Source of the DNA: Azolla caroliniana
Lineage: Eukaryota; Polypodiophyta
Direction: 5' to 3'
Assembly (NCBI GenBank): GCA_043228905.1
Contig: JBHGNT010000013.1
Coordinates: forward strand, 6,696,001-6,760,000
DNA length: 64,000 bases
Of this stretch, positions 44,501 to 56,381 are shown in pieces. Under the pieces are notes generated by a model. That model ran no database searches. It was not told the origin of the DNA and was given only the letters and a program-made list of their open reading frames with translations. Both the position numbers and the translations under genes were made by a program. Numbering within the stretch: position 1 is the stretch's first letter; each line of letters opens with the position of its first letter.

Positions 44501-47027
44501 AATGTAGACTTAAAGAAGTTTAAAACGCACTAACTTCACATTCAAATAAGGGAATGCCATTATATAGTCAAAAAAACAAGCACAAGATCATCCACAGACT
44601 CTTTATTAAACATATAGCATCTGGATAACATGTATCCACTGTGAGTTTTAATTGGTATTTTAAATTACAATTGATTTGCTTTACCTGACTATCTTCACTG
44701 CTAAGGTGTTGTAAGCACCGCTGGATGACATGATTCCCATTTAGATCCTTGATGAGGGCTACCACTCCAGATCTTAATGAGGCAGTGGCCATTGACACTT
44801 GTTGACTGGACGCTAATGTTTCTATCAGCTTTTGCACAGCACGTGTTCTGTAATACAAACTCCCAATCCTCATAAAAACAAAGAATTGTCTTTTCAAGTA
44901 AGAAAAGTGACAAAAACGGGTGAGAAAAAAGATGGATCACACTATTTTACCCATGCATATTAAGTGAAACATTGATCAGTTCCCCATTCTTTGCTGTTCT
45001 CTCTAAAATCTGTGTCCTCTGTTCTTCATTACAAACATCAAGAAGCTTTTGAACCAGATAATTGCCAAATGGGTCGGTCATAAGCTCGAGAACATGATCA
45101 ATTATTTCCACAAAAATTTTCTCAACTTCCTCTGGCCCACCTTCATCAAATTGCCTTTGCAGGAATCGACAACCATGCTGGTCTTTGGCAACTGCATATA
45201 TATGTCCTTCAACTTCTGCCAATGAGCAATATTTCATTTGTGGGGATTGTGAACCCTCAGAAGACCTACAAAGTTCGATTCCTGTTGGGTCAACTAGAGT
45301 ATCCCTGAAATGGTGACCATCTGACTTCACCAAAAGAAGATTAGAAGTCTGGAAAAGGTTTATAGATGAGTCACCATTCACATAAAATGCCTCTTTCTTC
45401 CCATCAGTTGAAAACCCACTCAGAATTGCTGGACCTTTGGAGTGGTCCCTTGACAAGATTTTCACTGGTGCCGTGATTTGCTTCTCTTGTGAGGAGGAAC
45501 TTAACTTGAAATCCATGCTTCTTGACATACCTCTGGTATATGAATGAATAATGGGACACATTTCTCCTTTACAACAATACCCTTGCGAAAGGAATGTACA
45601 ACTATTTTCTCTTTGATTTGTGAAATTCTGCAGGGGTTGGTTAAGCCCCATTGCATTTCCTGGATACATTTGTGGTCTCCAATCCATGTTAGTGATAGGT
45701 GTAGCCTGAGATGACCGATATAACTCATCTCGCCCAGTCTGAAAGGATGAAACTGGAAAACTATGTGTATGAACAGGATGTTGGTATGGTTCTATACATC
45801 CTACTGCTTGAGAATGGCAATTGCGCATTTGCTGCATCCTCTGCCATTCCCCCTCTTTTCTCTGCAATGGCAGTGGTGTTTTGCATGCATTTTGAGTATG
45901 AAAAAATGATGGCACAGAACAATCCCGATGCAGAGGTTGGCCTGTATGCAAAGACTGCACATAGCCGGTTGACAGTCTTCCTTGCTGAGGGAAAAATTGG
46001 GCATCATAGACACTTGATTGAGACATATCTGCAACTAGAGGCGTTTGAATATGTTTTCTTGTTCCGATATCATGATCCAAACTCTTATAGTCTGAATACA
46101 TCGTAAAATCTCTCAATTTGTTGTTCTCACCCATAGGATTTGCATTATTAGCAAGTGGTTCCACCCAGCAATGCTCAATGTCATCAACCCCATAAAGAGA
46201 TGCATTCCTTGCATTATTACTAGTGTTAGAAGGAGCAGGTCCTAATCCATTGGAATATGCAAACACCATAGCATCATTTATATACATTTTTCCTGTGCTT
46301 AAACCATCAGAGCCCATAGTAGAAGGGACAGTTTTCATGCCCGAGTCCATGTTTAGAGGGATTTTTCCAATGCCTCCTATCTGGTTATACAAACTGATAG
46401 ATGCCTTCGTTACCCCATTGATGGCTTCCCGATGAGATACTATCTTCGTACTTCTACTCTCTTCAGGAGTTTGTAAAGAATTTCTAGGAGAAACATCCAT
46501 ATCCAAGTTCACATTTGAGAATGCTGTCATCAATGACTCATCTGGTAGTTCATGTGAATGGCTTTCGGTGAATCCTAGAGAGGACAGAGGACCCTCCTCT
46601 TGAGCTACTAGTGAGGAATGCCTACTTGAATCCTCTATGTTGATATTAGATGGAAACTTTGAGGATATATCTTCCTTTACAATGCTGGTCATCACTCCCA
46701 CAAGGGATGATGGCTGATGGCAATCTCCACACTGTCAAATATTGGCAAAGATTTGGAAAACAATACAGTTCACGTCAATCTTACATTCATATCAATCATA
46801 CAATGTTTTTCACATCAATCCTACAGCAACCTCACATTAATCCTACATCGATCTCTCATTATTAAAAAGGAAATGTGGATCCAGTTTATAAAAAATACCT
46901 CATCTCTTTTCGAACAAAGCACAGGAGATGCCCCAGCTAATACCAATCCTTCCACATGCAAGGAGCTGTCAGTAACCTGAGGGATTTCACCAAGCAGCAT
47001 TTCTAGCTCCTCGTCAGCATGCGTCAT
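38575..47027 (-). CDS. Pumilio/PUF-family RNA-binding protein, six coding exons, 868 aa
   Basis: Exons on the minus strand: 46899-47027, 44951-46731, 44685-44847, 44324-44487, 42907-43165 and 38575-38685. All junctions are GT-AG and lengths 129, 1781, 163, 164, 259 and 111 keep one frame to TAA. The N-terminus MTHADEELEMLLGEIPQ and a long unstructured region precede eight PUF repeats (about residues 549-860). Base-reading triplets are CR..Q, NY..Q, TR..Q, NH..Q, CC..Q, NY..Q, SN..E and NY..Q. By the known PUF code these predict a UGUAUAUA-like RNA site, so the protein should bind 3' UTRs in the cytoplasm and repress or destabilise mRNAs. Residues 421-439 form a C-X7-C-X5-C-X3-H zinc-finger pattern. 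The nearest family I know is the Arabidopsis APUM9-12-like group. The last exon (GSLHASLMEAICPH to KRC) lies beyond a 4.2-kb intron. Confidence 0.93.
39400..40270 (-). pseudogene. Decayed LINE reverse transcriptase inside PUF intron 5
   Basis: The minus strand shows VLIYADDVIL near 40095-40130, the RT catalytic box, then GLAVNVAKTKVIVVKF past stops. Towards 39415 comes a Cys/His-containing tail (RICDLCLLHVPETEKCHFGR) typical of LINE C-termini. It lies in the same orientation as the host gene and would be spliced out. Confidence 0.55.
41190..41467. repeat. 139-bp tandem duplication in PUF intron 5
   Basis: Two copies with period 139 begin GCCATCCATCAATG at 41190 and 41329 and differ at only a few bases, so the duplication is fairly young. 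Confidence 0.9.
41560..42190 (+). repeat. Possible truncated LTR element in PUF intron 5
   Basis: A purine-rich run (AGTCTGAGGACAAAGG) ends at TGTTGGAGGGTGG (41627). A TATA-like TATAAATAGGC follows at about 41886, then several hundred bases of CT-rich DNA. That is how the 3' end plus LTR of a plus-strand retrotransposon would look, but I found no second LTR or target duplication. Confidence 0.35.
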
Positions 47028-48000
47028 TGTGAAAAACCTAGATTGAAAGAAGGTAAAATCAACCAATAGTTCAATAGAATTCATTGCACAGCATTAGAAT
47101 CAAAAGGCCACTCTACAAAAGCCCAAATACGAAGAATTGTTTTTCTCATTTTGCATATTGCTGAGCAAACCCACAGTTAAGAGCTAACTAGTCGGCCCTT
47201 ATAATAAAGGTATCATACAGATACACACACGCATATACATAGAAAGATTGAGACTCATCCTTGAAGAAACAGATCAAAACCCATCATGCTTATGTGATGG
47301 GAGGTCGCTAGGAAGAAATTATATGTATATAAGAACTCGCTATATAGAAAACTGGGGAGGGGAGGGGATTATAGAAAAATCATATGTTACAAGTAAAATA
47401 CACCAGAGTAAAATGGGAAAATAGGGCAAGAATGCAAATTAAATGAAGGAAAGCACGAGGTTTAAACGAAAAGGGTATGTTATATGAGATTTTAAAGAGA
47501 GAGAAAAAGCAAGAAAGAAAGAACGAAAGAAAGAAAGACAAAATAAACAAAAAAAAAGATTGGTGAGCATGGATGGGGAAGAAAGATCGTGTGATGAAAG
47601 AAATGAAATAACCTTCTATCTACTTACTTACTTGTAAGGAAAGAGGGAACAGGGGATATGGAGATTGAGATGGATATGGATATGGAGAGTTTGAGGTTTT
47701 ATGCTTCTGCCTTTTCCTTGTTTATGTCCTCAATCTTTACTTCTTTCTTCCTTCTTGGGATGTGGTTGTTTCTTCAATCTCTCCTTCTTGTTGATGAGAA
47801 TCAGAGAACACATAGGCAACACACACAAACAAGGCCGAAGATGATTATAGTGAAGTGACTCGATGAAGGAAGAAACAGAGAAACTAATAAACCTCTTTAG
47901 GGGCACAAATACACACCGATGGAGACAGAGAGAGAGGGGAGAGTGTGGTGTAGAGAGAGAATGTAGACTTCTAGGGCATTGGTATAGGGGTAGCGGTGCA
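47028..48000 (-). promoter_or_regulatory. 5' UTR with probable leader intron, PUF gene
   Basis: Going upstream of the ATG, the minus strand has a splice acceptor (TTTCAATCTAG) about 10 bases before the start codon. A matching donor (GTAAGTAAGTAG) lies near 47620-47632, suggesting a ~590-bp leader intron. A CT-rich leader extends to about 47950. The exact transcription start is not visible. Confidence 0.45.
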
Positions 48001-48289
48001 ATTTCGTTTTCTTTTTCCCCTTTTTTGAAGTATTTTTAGAGCACAAATCAAAAATTAATTATGAAGCGATCTTATGCAATATGTACATATGTATATGTAT
48101 AATGTACATATAAGAGAGCGAAAGAAAGAACAGAAATATATGTACATATATGTATGTTAGTATGTATGTGGAAAGAAGAGCATCATGAGGAAACAGACAA
48201 AAGAGAAAAAATAAATAAAGAGGTTATTATTGAACTTTTCTATAATTCCAGAACTACCCTCTATCTCCCACAACTGTGTCTCAGTTTCT

Positions 48290-48318
48290 TAAACCCTAGC
48301 TCATTTTATTAGCTTCCA

Positions 48319-48351
<33 letters not shown>

Positions 48352-48622
48352 GTTCGCAAGCCATGAACCAACAACCTCTACCTCATGTCCTGAACCCTAA
48401 TAATGTTGGGTGATTGATTACACAAACCCTATATCATAATTCTTCTTCTCTGTCTCTTGAGTCCTACTCTGTTGTTGAGCGATTTTGTAAACCCTAACAT
48501 CCCTCCTACCTTACTCTAGCACACCTGAATCTGTTGGTTGGGGGATGGATCTCTTCAGCCTTGCCATTCTTCTTTCTCTCTCTCCCAAACCCTTAATCTG
48601 CTGTTTGATTTCTTAAACCCAA

Positions 48623-48687
<65 letters not shown>

Positions 48688-49130
48688 ACCGTAGTCTGTT
48701 CCTGGGCGATCTCTTAAACCCAAGCATCCTTCTCTTCGATCTTAAACTCTAATCTGTAGCCCTAGCATCATTCTTACTCCCATCTCTCTCTCTCTCTCTC
48801 TCTCTTAACAGCTCTAAAAAACCTTTTCTGTTATCCGAAAAAACCTAATGTGTGTTTGGGCACCTAATGTGTGTTTGGGCGGTTCCCTAAACCCTAGGGC
48901 CTGTGGTTGGGAGATTTACATTTAACCCAATTCCGTCAGTTTCCCTTAGACCTATAAATCGGCTATTGGGCGATTTCATAAACTCTAAATCTGGATTTCA
49001 AGCAGCAATTTATGAAGCCCTGTCTATAATTTTAAGCGATGTATTAAGCCCAAATTTGCTGTTGGGCGATTTCTTAGACCCTAATCTGCACTCGAGTGAT
49101 TCTATAAGCCCTAACTTATTACAGATTAAC
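48290..49130. repeat. CT tracts and degenerate ~60-bp repeats with AAACCCTAA motifs
   Basis: At least six loose copies of a unit like CTGTTGGGCGATTTCTTAAA followed by CCCTAATCTG alternate with CT dinucleotide tracts (48626-48685 and others). AAACCCTA-type telo-boxes occur near 48290, 48424, 48490 and 48888. The array lies upstream of the PUF gene. Confidence 0.6.
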
Positions 49131-49366
49131 AATCGATTAAGCAGACAATCAAATCTATGCCCTGATCAAGCAAACAAACAGTCGAAGATGTTCTGATTAG
49201 CTAAACGCCTTCATTAATGAAATTAAGCAAGCGCTCGGTTGTTTTCTAACTCTCTACTCTGTTTGAACCCTGGAGAGTTCAAAAAAATAAAATGGAAGAA
49301 AAGATGAAGAGGGGAGGAAGGTGTAAAAGAGAAGACAAAGGAAAATGGCTACATGTATGCATGCAT

Positions 49367-49369
49367 TAC

Positions 49370-49400
<31 letters not shown>

Positions 49401-49412
49401 TACATGCATGCA
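49367..49412 (+). repeat. (ACATAC)n hexamer repeat
   Basis: Five to six consecutive ACATAC units followed by CATGCATG-like sequence; flanking DNA is also CA/TG-rich. Confidence 0.9.
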
Positions 49413-49601
49413 TACATATGCACATGTATATGAGTATATATGTATGTATGTATATGTCTTTACATAATGAGGAGAGACATGTATGTCCAATTCCTTTATT
49501 TTCTACATAATAAATAAATAATACATACATATGTATGTGTGTACTCTCAACAACCAAAAGTTCCCATTCCTGGGAAAACTAACTCTTCTTGCTCACCCCA
49601 C

Positions 49602-49629
49602 AACACACACACACACACACACACACACA
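49602..49629 (+). repeat. (AC)n microsatellite
   Basis: About 14 AC units, followed 20 bases later by four CAAATGG-type units (49652-49680). Confidence 0.92.
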
Positions 49630-49884
49630 AATATGGTAATGGTTACCATGGCAAATGGCAAATGGCAAATGGCAATGGCAATTGCTTGCTGGCAATCAAG
49701 CCACAAGACCCGTCCCCTTGACTGTTTTATTTATCTCCCCCACCTCCAAAAAAACCACTATGACCAATAATCCGGGGTACAAAGCAGGTAAAAAACAAAC
49801 TAGGCAAGACAAACATGGATGGGACCTAGGTGCAAACCCTACCTAGGCAAGGCCTAACAAGAGCAGTACTAGCAAAGTTTGGTA

Positions 49885-50168
49885 TGTTACATACCCCTCT
49901 AATACAACGGAGACTACCTCAACACCCTTATCTAGGATTGATCGGTGTTGGACAATTGGGAACCCATGAAGTTTTCTTCATGTTACATGCCCCTCTAATA
50001 CCACGGAGAACACCCTTATCTAGGATTGATCGATGTTGGACGGTTGGGAACCCGTGAAGCTTTCTTGATGTTACATGCCCCTCTAATACCACTGAGACTA
50101 CCGCGACACCCTTATCTAGGATTGATTGATGTTGGACGGTCGGGAACCCATGAAGCTTTCTTGATGTG
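49885..50168. repeat. Three tandem copies of an ~88-96-bp unit
   Basis: Units start with TGTTACAT at 49885, 49981 and 50069 and share CCCCTCTAATAC, CCCTTATCTAGGATTGAT and GGGAACCC blocks. The middle copy lacks about eight bases. No coding sense. Confidence 0.9.
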
Positions 50169-52231
50169 CTTCAAATGTCATTGAATCGAATTTTTTATAA
50201 CCTTGCACTTTTGTGACCTATACACATACACTTGCTACTTTGAAAGTTTTGCATATGATGAAACATGTGACATATTGTGTGTTTTTGTGGCATGTCTAAA
50301 ATATGCATAGGTGGTGCTTTGTTCTTCGCAAGATTAGGTAGGTAGTGCCCCATAAAGGATGAATCTACTTTGTTCACTACCATCCATTTTAGTTTTATAT
50401 TTCCAAATAGATAGCTTGCATGCATATGTTGACTCATGATAGGACATATATCTTGCATGCATTCCATACTCACACATGCGTCCCATTTATATTTCAAAGT
50501 GAAACTTATTTAAACAGGTTCATTATAAAAATAAAGCATTTGTATTCAACACCAATCGTCATCTCTTGAGTTGTATCTAGATGTAATTATCATTCTATTC
50601 TTACCAAAATTACTCTATCTACATTACCTTATATATATCTTCAAGTCTCTAAATCTACCTCTTGACTTCTTCATTACCTTAGTTAACAAGAGTCATAACC
50701 AAAGTAGCATAGTCTCATCATAAGTTAAGTCTCCCTTGTAAGAACGTCGTTAGCCTTCTTGTATGGGTAAAAAACCCTAGGACCTATTGTGTTCACACTT
50801 GACCACTTCATGTGAAGTGGTCAAATCATAATACACTTAATAGGTATCTCACATTATAAAATTGTAATTCAATTCATACCCTCATTCCATTTAGAATTAA
50901 TCTACACATACTGACAATAAGATTAAGGAAACTATGAAAATTGATATCATGATCATTATAGTTATGCACATAACATACTCCTACACTTAAAAATATTGCA
51001 CTAATGACTATTTGAGGAAAAAAAATTGTTTTGCCAACTAGAAAATTGATCAATCAAGCAAATGAACCAATACATTTGGCGATTGTAGAAGGACCACAAA
51101 CTTTTGGGGCTAATTTAATGCACTTCACTTACTCATAAGCAAAGTCTTAGATTTTAGAAAATACACAAAGAAATACCTTCTATCTATGGTTAATACATGA
51201 GGTTGCTAATTATAGTTGGCATAAATCATGCTTTGTCTTGAGCAATTGTAACTTGTCTCATGCAATATGCAGTATATGTTTGCATATCCCTTAGATAGTT
51301 TATGTTGTGTATAATTCATAATCATAAATGTTAACATCAATCAAGGTTCAGGGCTAAAATAATATGTACATCAATATTAAAGCATTATATGTATTTTTGG
51401 AGAAAACTCCATAATACAAAGTTATTGTTCCAATAAGCTCTAAACATATCCTCATTTATTTGATCACCTATTCGATTCCATAAAACTGAGTTTGGTATAT
51501 AGAGTTCATGCTCAAGGTAGTTTCTAGTTCCATAATGGACTTTTTAACCAACAATGGTAGTAGTGAATTGGAAATCTCAGCCGCTCAATATATCCATTGG
51601 TAACCTTACAATGGTGTAATTTAGTCACATAATCATCGATATCATAATGATTCCTTAGGGGAAAAGAAATTAGTAGAGCTAATAACAAGTGCAAAAACGA
51701 ATTCTCATTTTAACCTCAAACAAATTTGGAACACAAAACTTTTTAATATAGTGAGTTGACTTTTAGAAATTTAGAAGGTTCCCTTCAAGAATATGGCTCT
51801 TGCCCAGAAATTTTAAAGGAAATTATCATCAAGGTGATTTCCTTAAATGTGGTTATAATGATTTGTTTGTTAATAAAGTTAATCATGTTAACCTCATGAA
51901 TATGACTTAAGGCATTAGTGACTATATTAACAAATCATTTTAAGCTATCTATTGGAAAATCAAAGTCCTTTATGAAGTTTGCCCATTGTGTCACGCGATC
52001 CATGAGGTTCCGTTAGTCATAGAGTATAAGGACTATCAATTTGTAGATACTCAAAAATGATTTCCATATAGGTAGTATCTCCTTATTTCTTTAGTGCATT
52101 TTAAATCTAAAATAGTTTTGTTCATGAACTATCTATTGATATTGAGCACAAGAAAATATCTTAGTCACAAATGAAACACCCAATTTAGATTTAGGAGATT
52201 GTTGCACATGTTCCTGAAGTGTGCTTAAGTC
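50169..52231. other. AT-rich intergenic DNA, no gene seen
   Basis: Short open frames only, with no domain, RNA gene or terminal-repeat signal I could support. It ends at the target duplication of the LINE at 52244. Confidence 0.6.
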
Positions 52232-52243
52232 TTGCTTACTTGT

Positions 52244-55200
52244 CCAACAAAGATACCCGTCATGTAGTTGGATCGCAGGACAAGTCGCCATGGCCAAACA
52301 TGAACTCAACATGGCAGAAAAGGAAATATATGACATGGAGTTTCATGGAAGCATGGCGCGATGGATTCGAGTAGGGGACAAAACCACGAAGGAATTCTTC
52401 CGCTCCAAAGGTACGAGGCACCCTAGAACAATGATGTGCAACCTCAACCGAGAGGATGGAACGACCATTGAGGATGGTGACGAAATGAGGAATATTGCCA
52501 CAAGTTACTATAACCGCCTACTTACCGAAGATACTATGGCTACAGGGGAAGACATAAGAGAAGATATTATCGTCAAAAGCATACCCGAGAAAGTCACGAC
52601 GGAAATGAATACATGGCTCATGCATCCCTATCAATCATCAAGATATGGGAGCCCCTCTCTGATTTGGATGCCGATAGTTGCCCCAAAATCAACAGCCTCA
52701 CCCCGCACTTTTTCACATGCCTTTGGGACACTATTAAAGAAGACCTCCTCCATGCATATGAGGAGATCATCACCTCTAGAAGCATGCCAGAGGAATTTGG
52801 ACATGGGATGATACATCTCATTCCTAAAAGTGGTGGGAGTGCCAACGACATTAGCAAGTGGCGGCCCATATCTCTTCTTAATATTGTCTATAAGTTGCTC
52901 ACAAAAATCGTGGCATGCCGTTTAACACCACTTCTCCCTCAACTCATTCATCCATCCCAAACAGGGTTCATAACAACCTCTTCTCATCTGGGAAGCAGTA
53001 GCCCTTGCCAAGGTATGACAACAAGGTAGCGGTGGTGCTACTAGATTTTGAGAAAGCATATGATAGGGTATGTTGGAACTTTCTAGAAAGTGTGATGGGG
53101 AAACTCGGCTTTCAAGAGACATGAATCAAAGGCATTGCAGGACTTTATAGGAACGACAACAGTTGCGTTTCACTGGCAGGTGAAAGGGGCCCCTTTTTCC
53201 GAATATCCCGATTTGTACGACAGAGATGCCCATTAGCTCCATCCTTATTTCTATTATACGCCAAAGCACTCTCTTGCTTTCTCAACTCGCGGCATCTCAA
53301 CCTACGTGGTCTTCCCGTACCTCATTCTCACCAAAGCATCATGGATATAGAATTTGCAGATGACACAATGGTCTACCTGCAAGGGGACTTGGAAACCCTC
53401 AAAAAGCTAGAAAGTGGGTTAGCCGTATTTTGCAAGAGATCCAATGCCATGATCAATTGGCACAAATCCTGCGCAATATGGCTTTCTCATGAAACACATC
53501 CGGCGTGGCACCCACATCCCGCTTTCAAATGGATCAATCAAGGAGTGTGCACCAAATATTTGGGTTTCCAAATTGGTTTCAACATACCGTCGGAGACTAT
53601 GATTGCACCCGTTATCCATTCCATTCGACAAAAGTTGATACATTGGAGTTTGAAAAAACTATCGCTAGCGGGTCGCATCATAGTGGCAAACCAGGTACTA
53701 CTCGCAACAACATGGTACAATCTATCATGTTGGACAATCTCCAAGGAAAGTATACATAAGATTCAACAACTGGTCCACAACTACATTTGGTCTGGTAAGG
53801 AAGACCATGTAACTTGCACCAAGATGGCGTGGCCTATACTCACAACGCCTAAGTCAAGAGGGGGATTGGATCTTATTGATCCCCTTTCACAATCAAAAGC
53901 CTTACTTGCCAAATTTGTGGTGCAAGGACTCCAACCAGGAAATGACTGTTGGAAAATGCTACTCCGGTTACGTTTCGCTTACTTTAGGCCACGAAAAGGG
54001 GTCAAATGGGCCCCCCAAACGGGATGGATTCTAAACACGGATCTCAAACCTAGTTTCTCCCGTCAATTGGAGGATAGATTCAGTGCATCCATGTGGAAGG
54101 CATGGTGTGACATTAGACGAGGGCTCAAGTGCGATCAACTAAGTTCCAAACTTGCCTGGCCTAGTCAACGTATCCTATGGAACCCATGTATCAAGGATGA
54201 ATCTAATCAACTACTGGGATCACGTAAGGGGTTGTCATGGGGATACATTGCAGAGGGTTCAGGAAAAAGTATAGAATGTTGGCGACAGTTTATGCCATTA
54301 CCACTACAAGATCAAGCCAACATACTTCATGGAATCAGAGGCAGATGGACTATGAGATTGGAAATCATTAACACTCTATTGATTAGGGAAACTGTTACTC
54401 AAAGGACGACAATGGAGAAATGGATAGGCCACGAGGAGGAGGGATCTCTGATCCCGAGAGGTAGGGGAACACCAAACAGGATCGAAGGCTCTGAATTGCG
54501 AGACACTGAGACACCAACACAAAATAGCGCAATTCGAGTACTCGTGTATACTGATCATAAATGGATTGCAGATCCTGCTCCGATCAAAGTACAACCCGAT
54601 TGACACATATGTACTCATGAAAACACATGGCTACATAAGGCCAGTTGGGACCCTTTGCAATGGACATAGCGTGATCCTTACGCGGGGCAAGGAAGCAAAG
54701 CCATCCCTTTCTTCCAATTCACAACTAGATCGGGTTGCCACATTCTAGCTACTCAAACTGCCCAAGAGCCAGCTGCTGCGAAGGTCTGGCACACATTTCA
54801 AGTTCCTCCCACAATTATCACCAAGTTTTGGCAGAAAATCTGGAAACAACAACACGTGAGGCGAATTACCACGTTCCAATGGCTATTAATACATAAGTTC
54901 CTACCGATGGGAGCATGGCAACGTGGGAACCTTAGCTCTCCTAATTGTGTAGAGTACCCAAATGCAGTAGAATCAACACGACATGCTCTGTGGGACTGCC
55001 CAATGTCCCATTGAATATGGCAGGGGTTTGGCCGCTTGTTGCAATTATGCCAGGTGCAAGGTTCAATCAAGTGGGGAAATATATGTTGGCTATCATGGCA
55101 GATCCCAGTTGGCAGATATGAGCATCTGGAGGAGGGTATGACTTTGGTGATAAAAGCACAAGAGGTTTTTTTCTCCACCAGTGACAATGTCCACTCAACT

Positions 55201-55580
55201 CCTCTTAATGACAAATCTCAAGTTGTGTTAGAATTGGTCAGCCCAATAACTCTTTGGATTCTATGGAAACAACGGTGTAGACGAGTCTTCTCCAACCAAA
55301 CCGCGCATCCAACAAGGTTACTGCAAGAGATATGGAGTGAATTGTAGCCACTCTAAAGAGCCAATATGATGGCCTCAAGGGCGGCTTTGATGGAGTTGAA
55401 AGACAACGAATAGCCTTCATCCAACAATGGTCATCCTCTTCCTTTCTTGAGTTAGTGGGCATCCACATAAGATGGAACTATCGCATCCCTACAGGGATTT
55501 GTACATAATCGTCTCATTTGTAAAATTTTATAACTAATGGAAGGAGTTTTTTTTGGGAAAAAAAGAAAAAGAAAAAAGTA
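52244..55580 (+). mobile_element. LINE E, 5'-truncated L1-type element
   Basis: Bounded by a perfect 12-bp target duplication TTGCTTACTTGT (52232-52243 and 55581-55592). It ends in an A-rich tail from about 55553. The endonuclease and N-terminal parts are missing, as usual for L1 insertions that stop reverse transcription early. Confidence 0.92.
52290..55350 (+). pseudogene. LINE E ORF2: RT and zf-RVT remnant
   Basis: Readable in order: the pre-RT region RWIRVGDKTTKEFFRSKG (52221-52811 frame); RT GMIHLIPKSGGSANDISKWR then PISLLNIVYKLLTKIVACRL (52613-53029); VVLLDFEKAYDRVCWNFLE (about 53032); and RQRCPLAPSLFLLYAKALSC then IEFADDTMVYLQ (53341 onward), with the catalytic Asp pair intact. The 53341-54603 frame runs on through WHKSCAIWLS and NYIWSG to the region before the C-terminal zinc domain. 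That domain (zf-RVT, TRHALWDCP) is readable near 54840-55020. At least three frameshifts and several stops separate the parts. Confidence 0.87.
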
Positions 55581-55592
55581 TTGCTTACTTGT

Positions 55593-55912
55593 GTGTTCAA
55601 CCTTGTAGGAGGTTACTAAAGGCATCATCAATTGTGAGTTACTACAAATCAACATAATCAAGGAATGAATAAATTTCTTGGACATTATAAAGGATATACT
55701 AGAATTTAACTTTTTCTATTTGAGAAAGATCAATTGTATCCCTCAATCAAGTGCTCAAACTAAGTAAGTAATATGGAAATATCATAGCCATAAAATTCTA
55801 GTTTGATGGTACGGCATGTATTTATTTAAAAGACAATAGTTTATATGTAGTCGTCATGGTCTATCATATTTCACATCTAATTGGATTGATGCACCTTAGA
55901 GTGTCATACTCT
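55593..55912. other. AT-rich spacer
   Basis: No gene or repeat signal between the LINE target duplication and the solo LTR. Confidence 0.5.
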
Positions 55913-55917
55913 AAATG

Positions 55918-56376
55918 TGTTAGATCTTATGTCTAACGTAAGCATATGATAAGGAAAATAGATAGATAGATAGAAAAGAGAGAGAGAGAGAGAGAGAAGG
56001 GTGTCGATCCACCCGACCACCCCCGTGCGAAGGGATCGAGACGGACTCGAGCCTCGATTGGCGTCCCATACCACCGCCATGGCGTCGAGTCGTACCTGGT
56101 GTTGGCGCGCTCGCAACAAGAGTTGACCCACCACAACGTCAGAGTCTCGATGTAGTCAAAAGATGATGAAATGAGGGTAGCTAGGCCTCATATTTATAGC
56201 GATACCCAAGGCCCCCAGGCAAGTTCACACTTGACCTAATGGGTTGTCTCAACCCCGAGGATTAAAAGTAATCATCCCCTTCTTTACACTCTCGTTTAAC
56301 CCTCACACTTATCCACGTGTATAGAATGCTACGGTAAATTCTCACCACGGGATATTATATGGTCATGCCCGTAACA
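55918..56376 (-). repeat. Solo LTR (459 bp) with target duplication AAATG
   Basis: Starts TGTTAGATC and ends CCGTAACA, and is flanked by AAATG on both sides (55913-55917 and 56377-56381). A TATAAATA-type box read on the minus strand (near 56195-56205) suggests minus orientation. It contains GATA and GA tracts and a GC-rich R/U5-like block. No internal region is present, so it is the product of LTR-LTR recombination. Confidence 0.85.
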
Positions 56377-56381
56377 AAATG

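Noticed and set aside
45711-46106. Plus-strand 131-codon frame
   Set aside because: It is antisense to PUF exon 2 and shows no independent features.
47658-47858. Hydrophobic 66-codon plus-strand frame
   Set aside because: It lies in the CT-rich 5' leader of the PUF gene on the opposite strand; composition explains the hydrophobic run.
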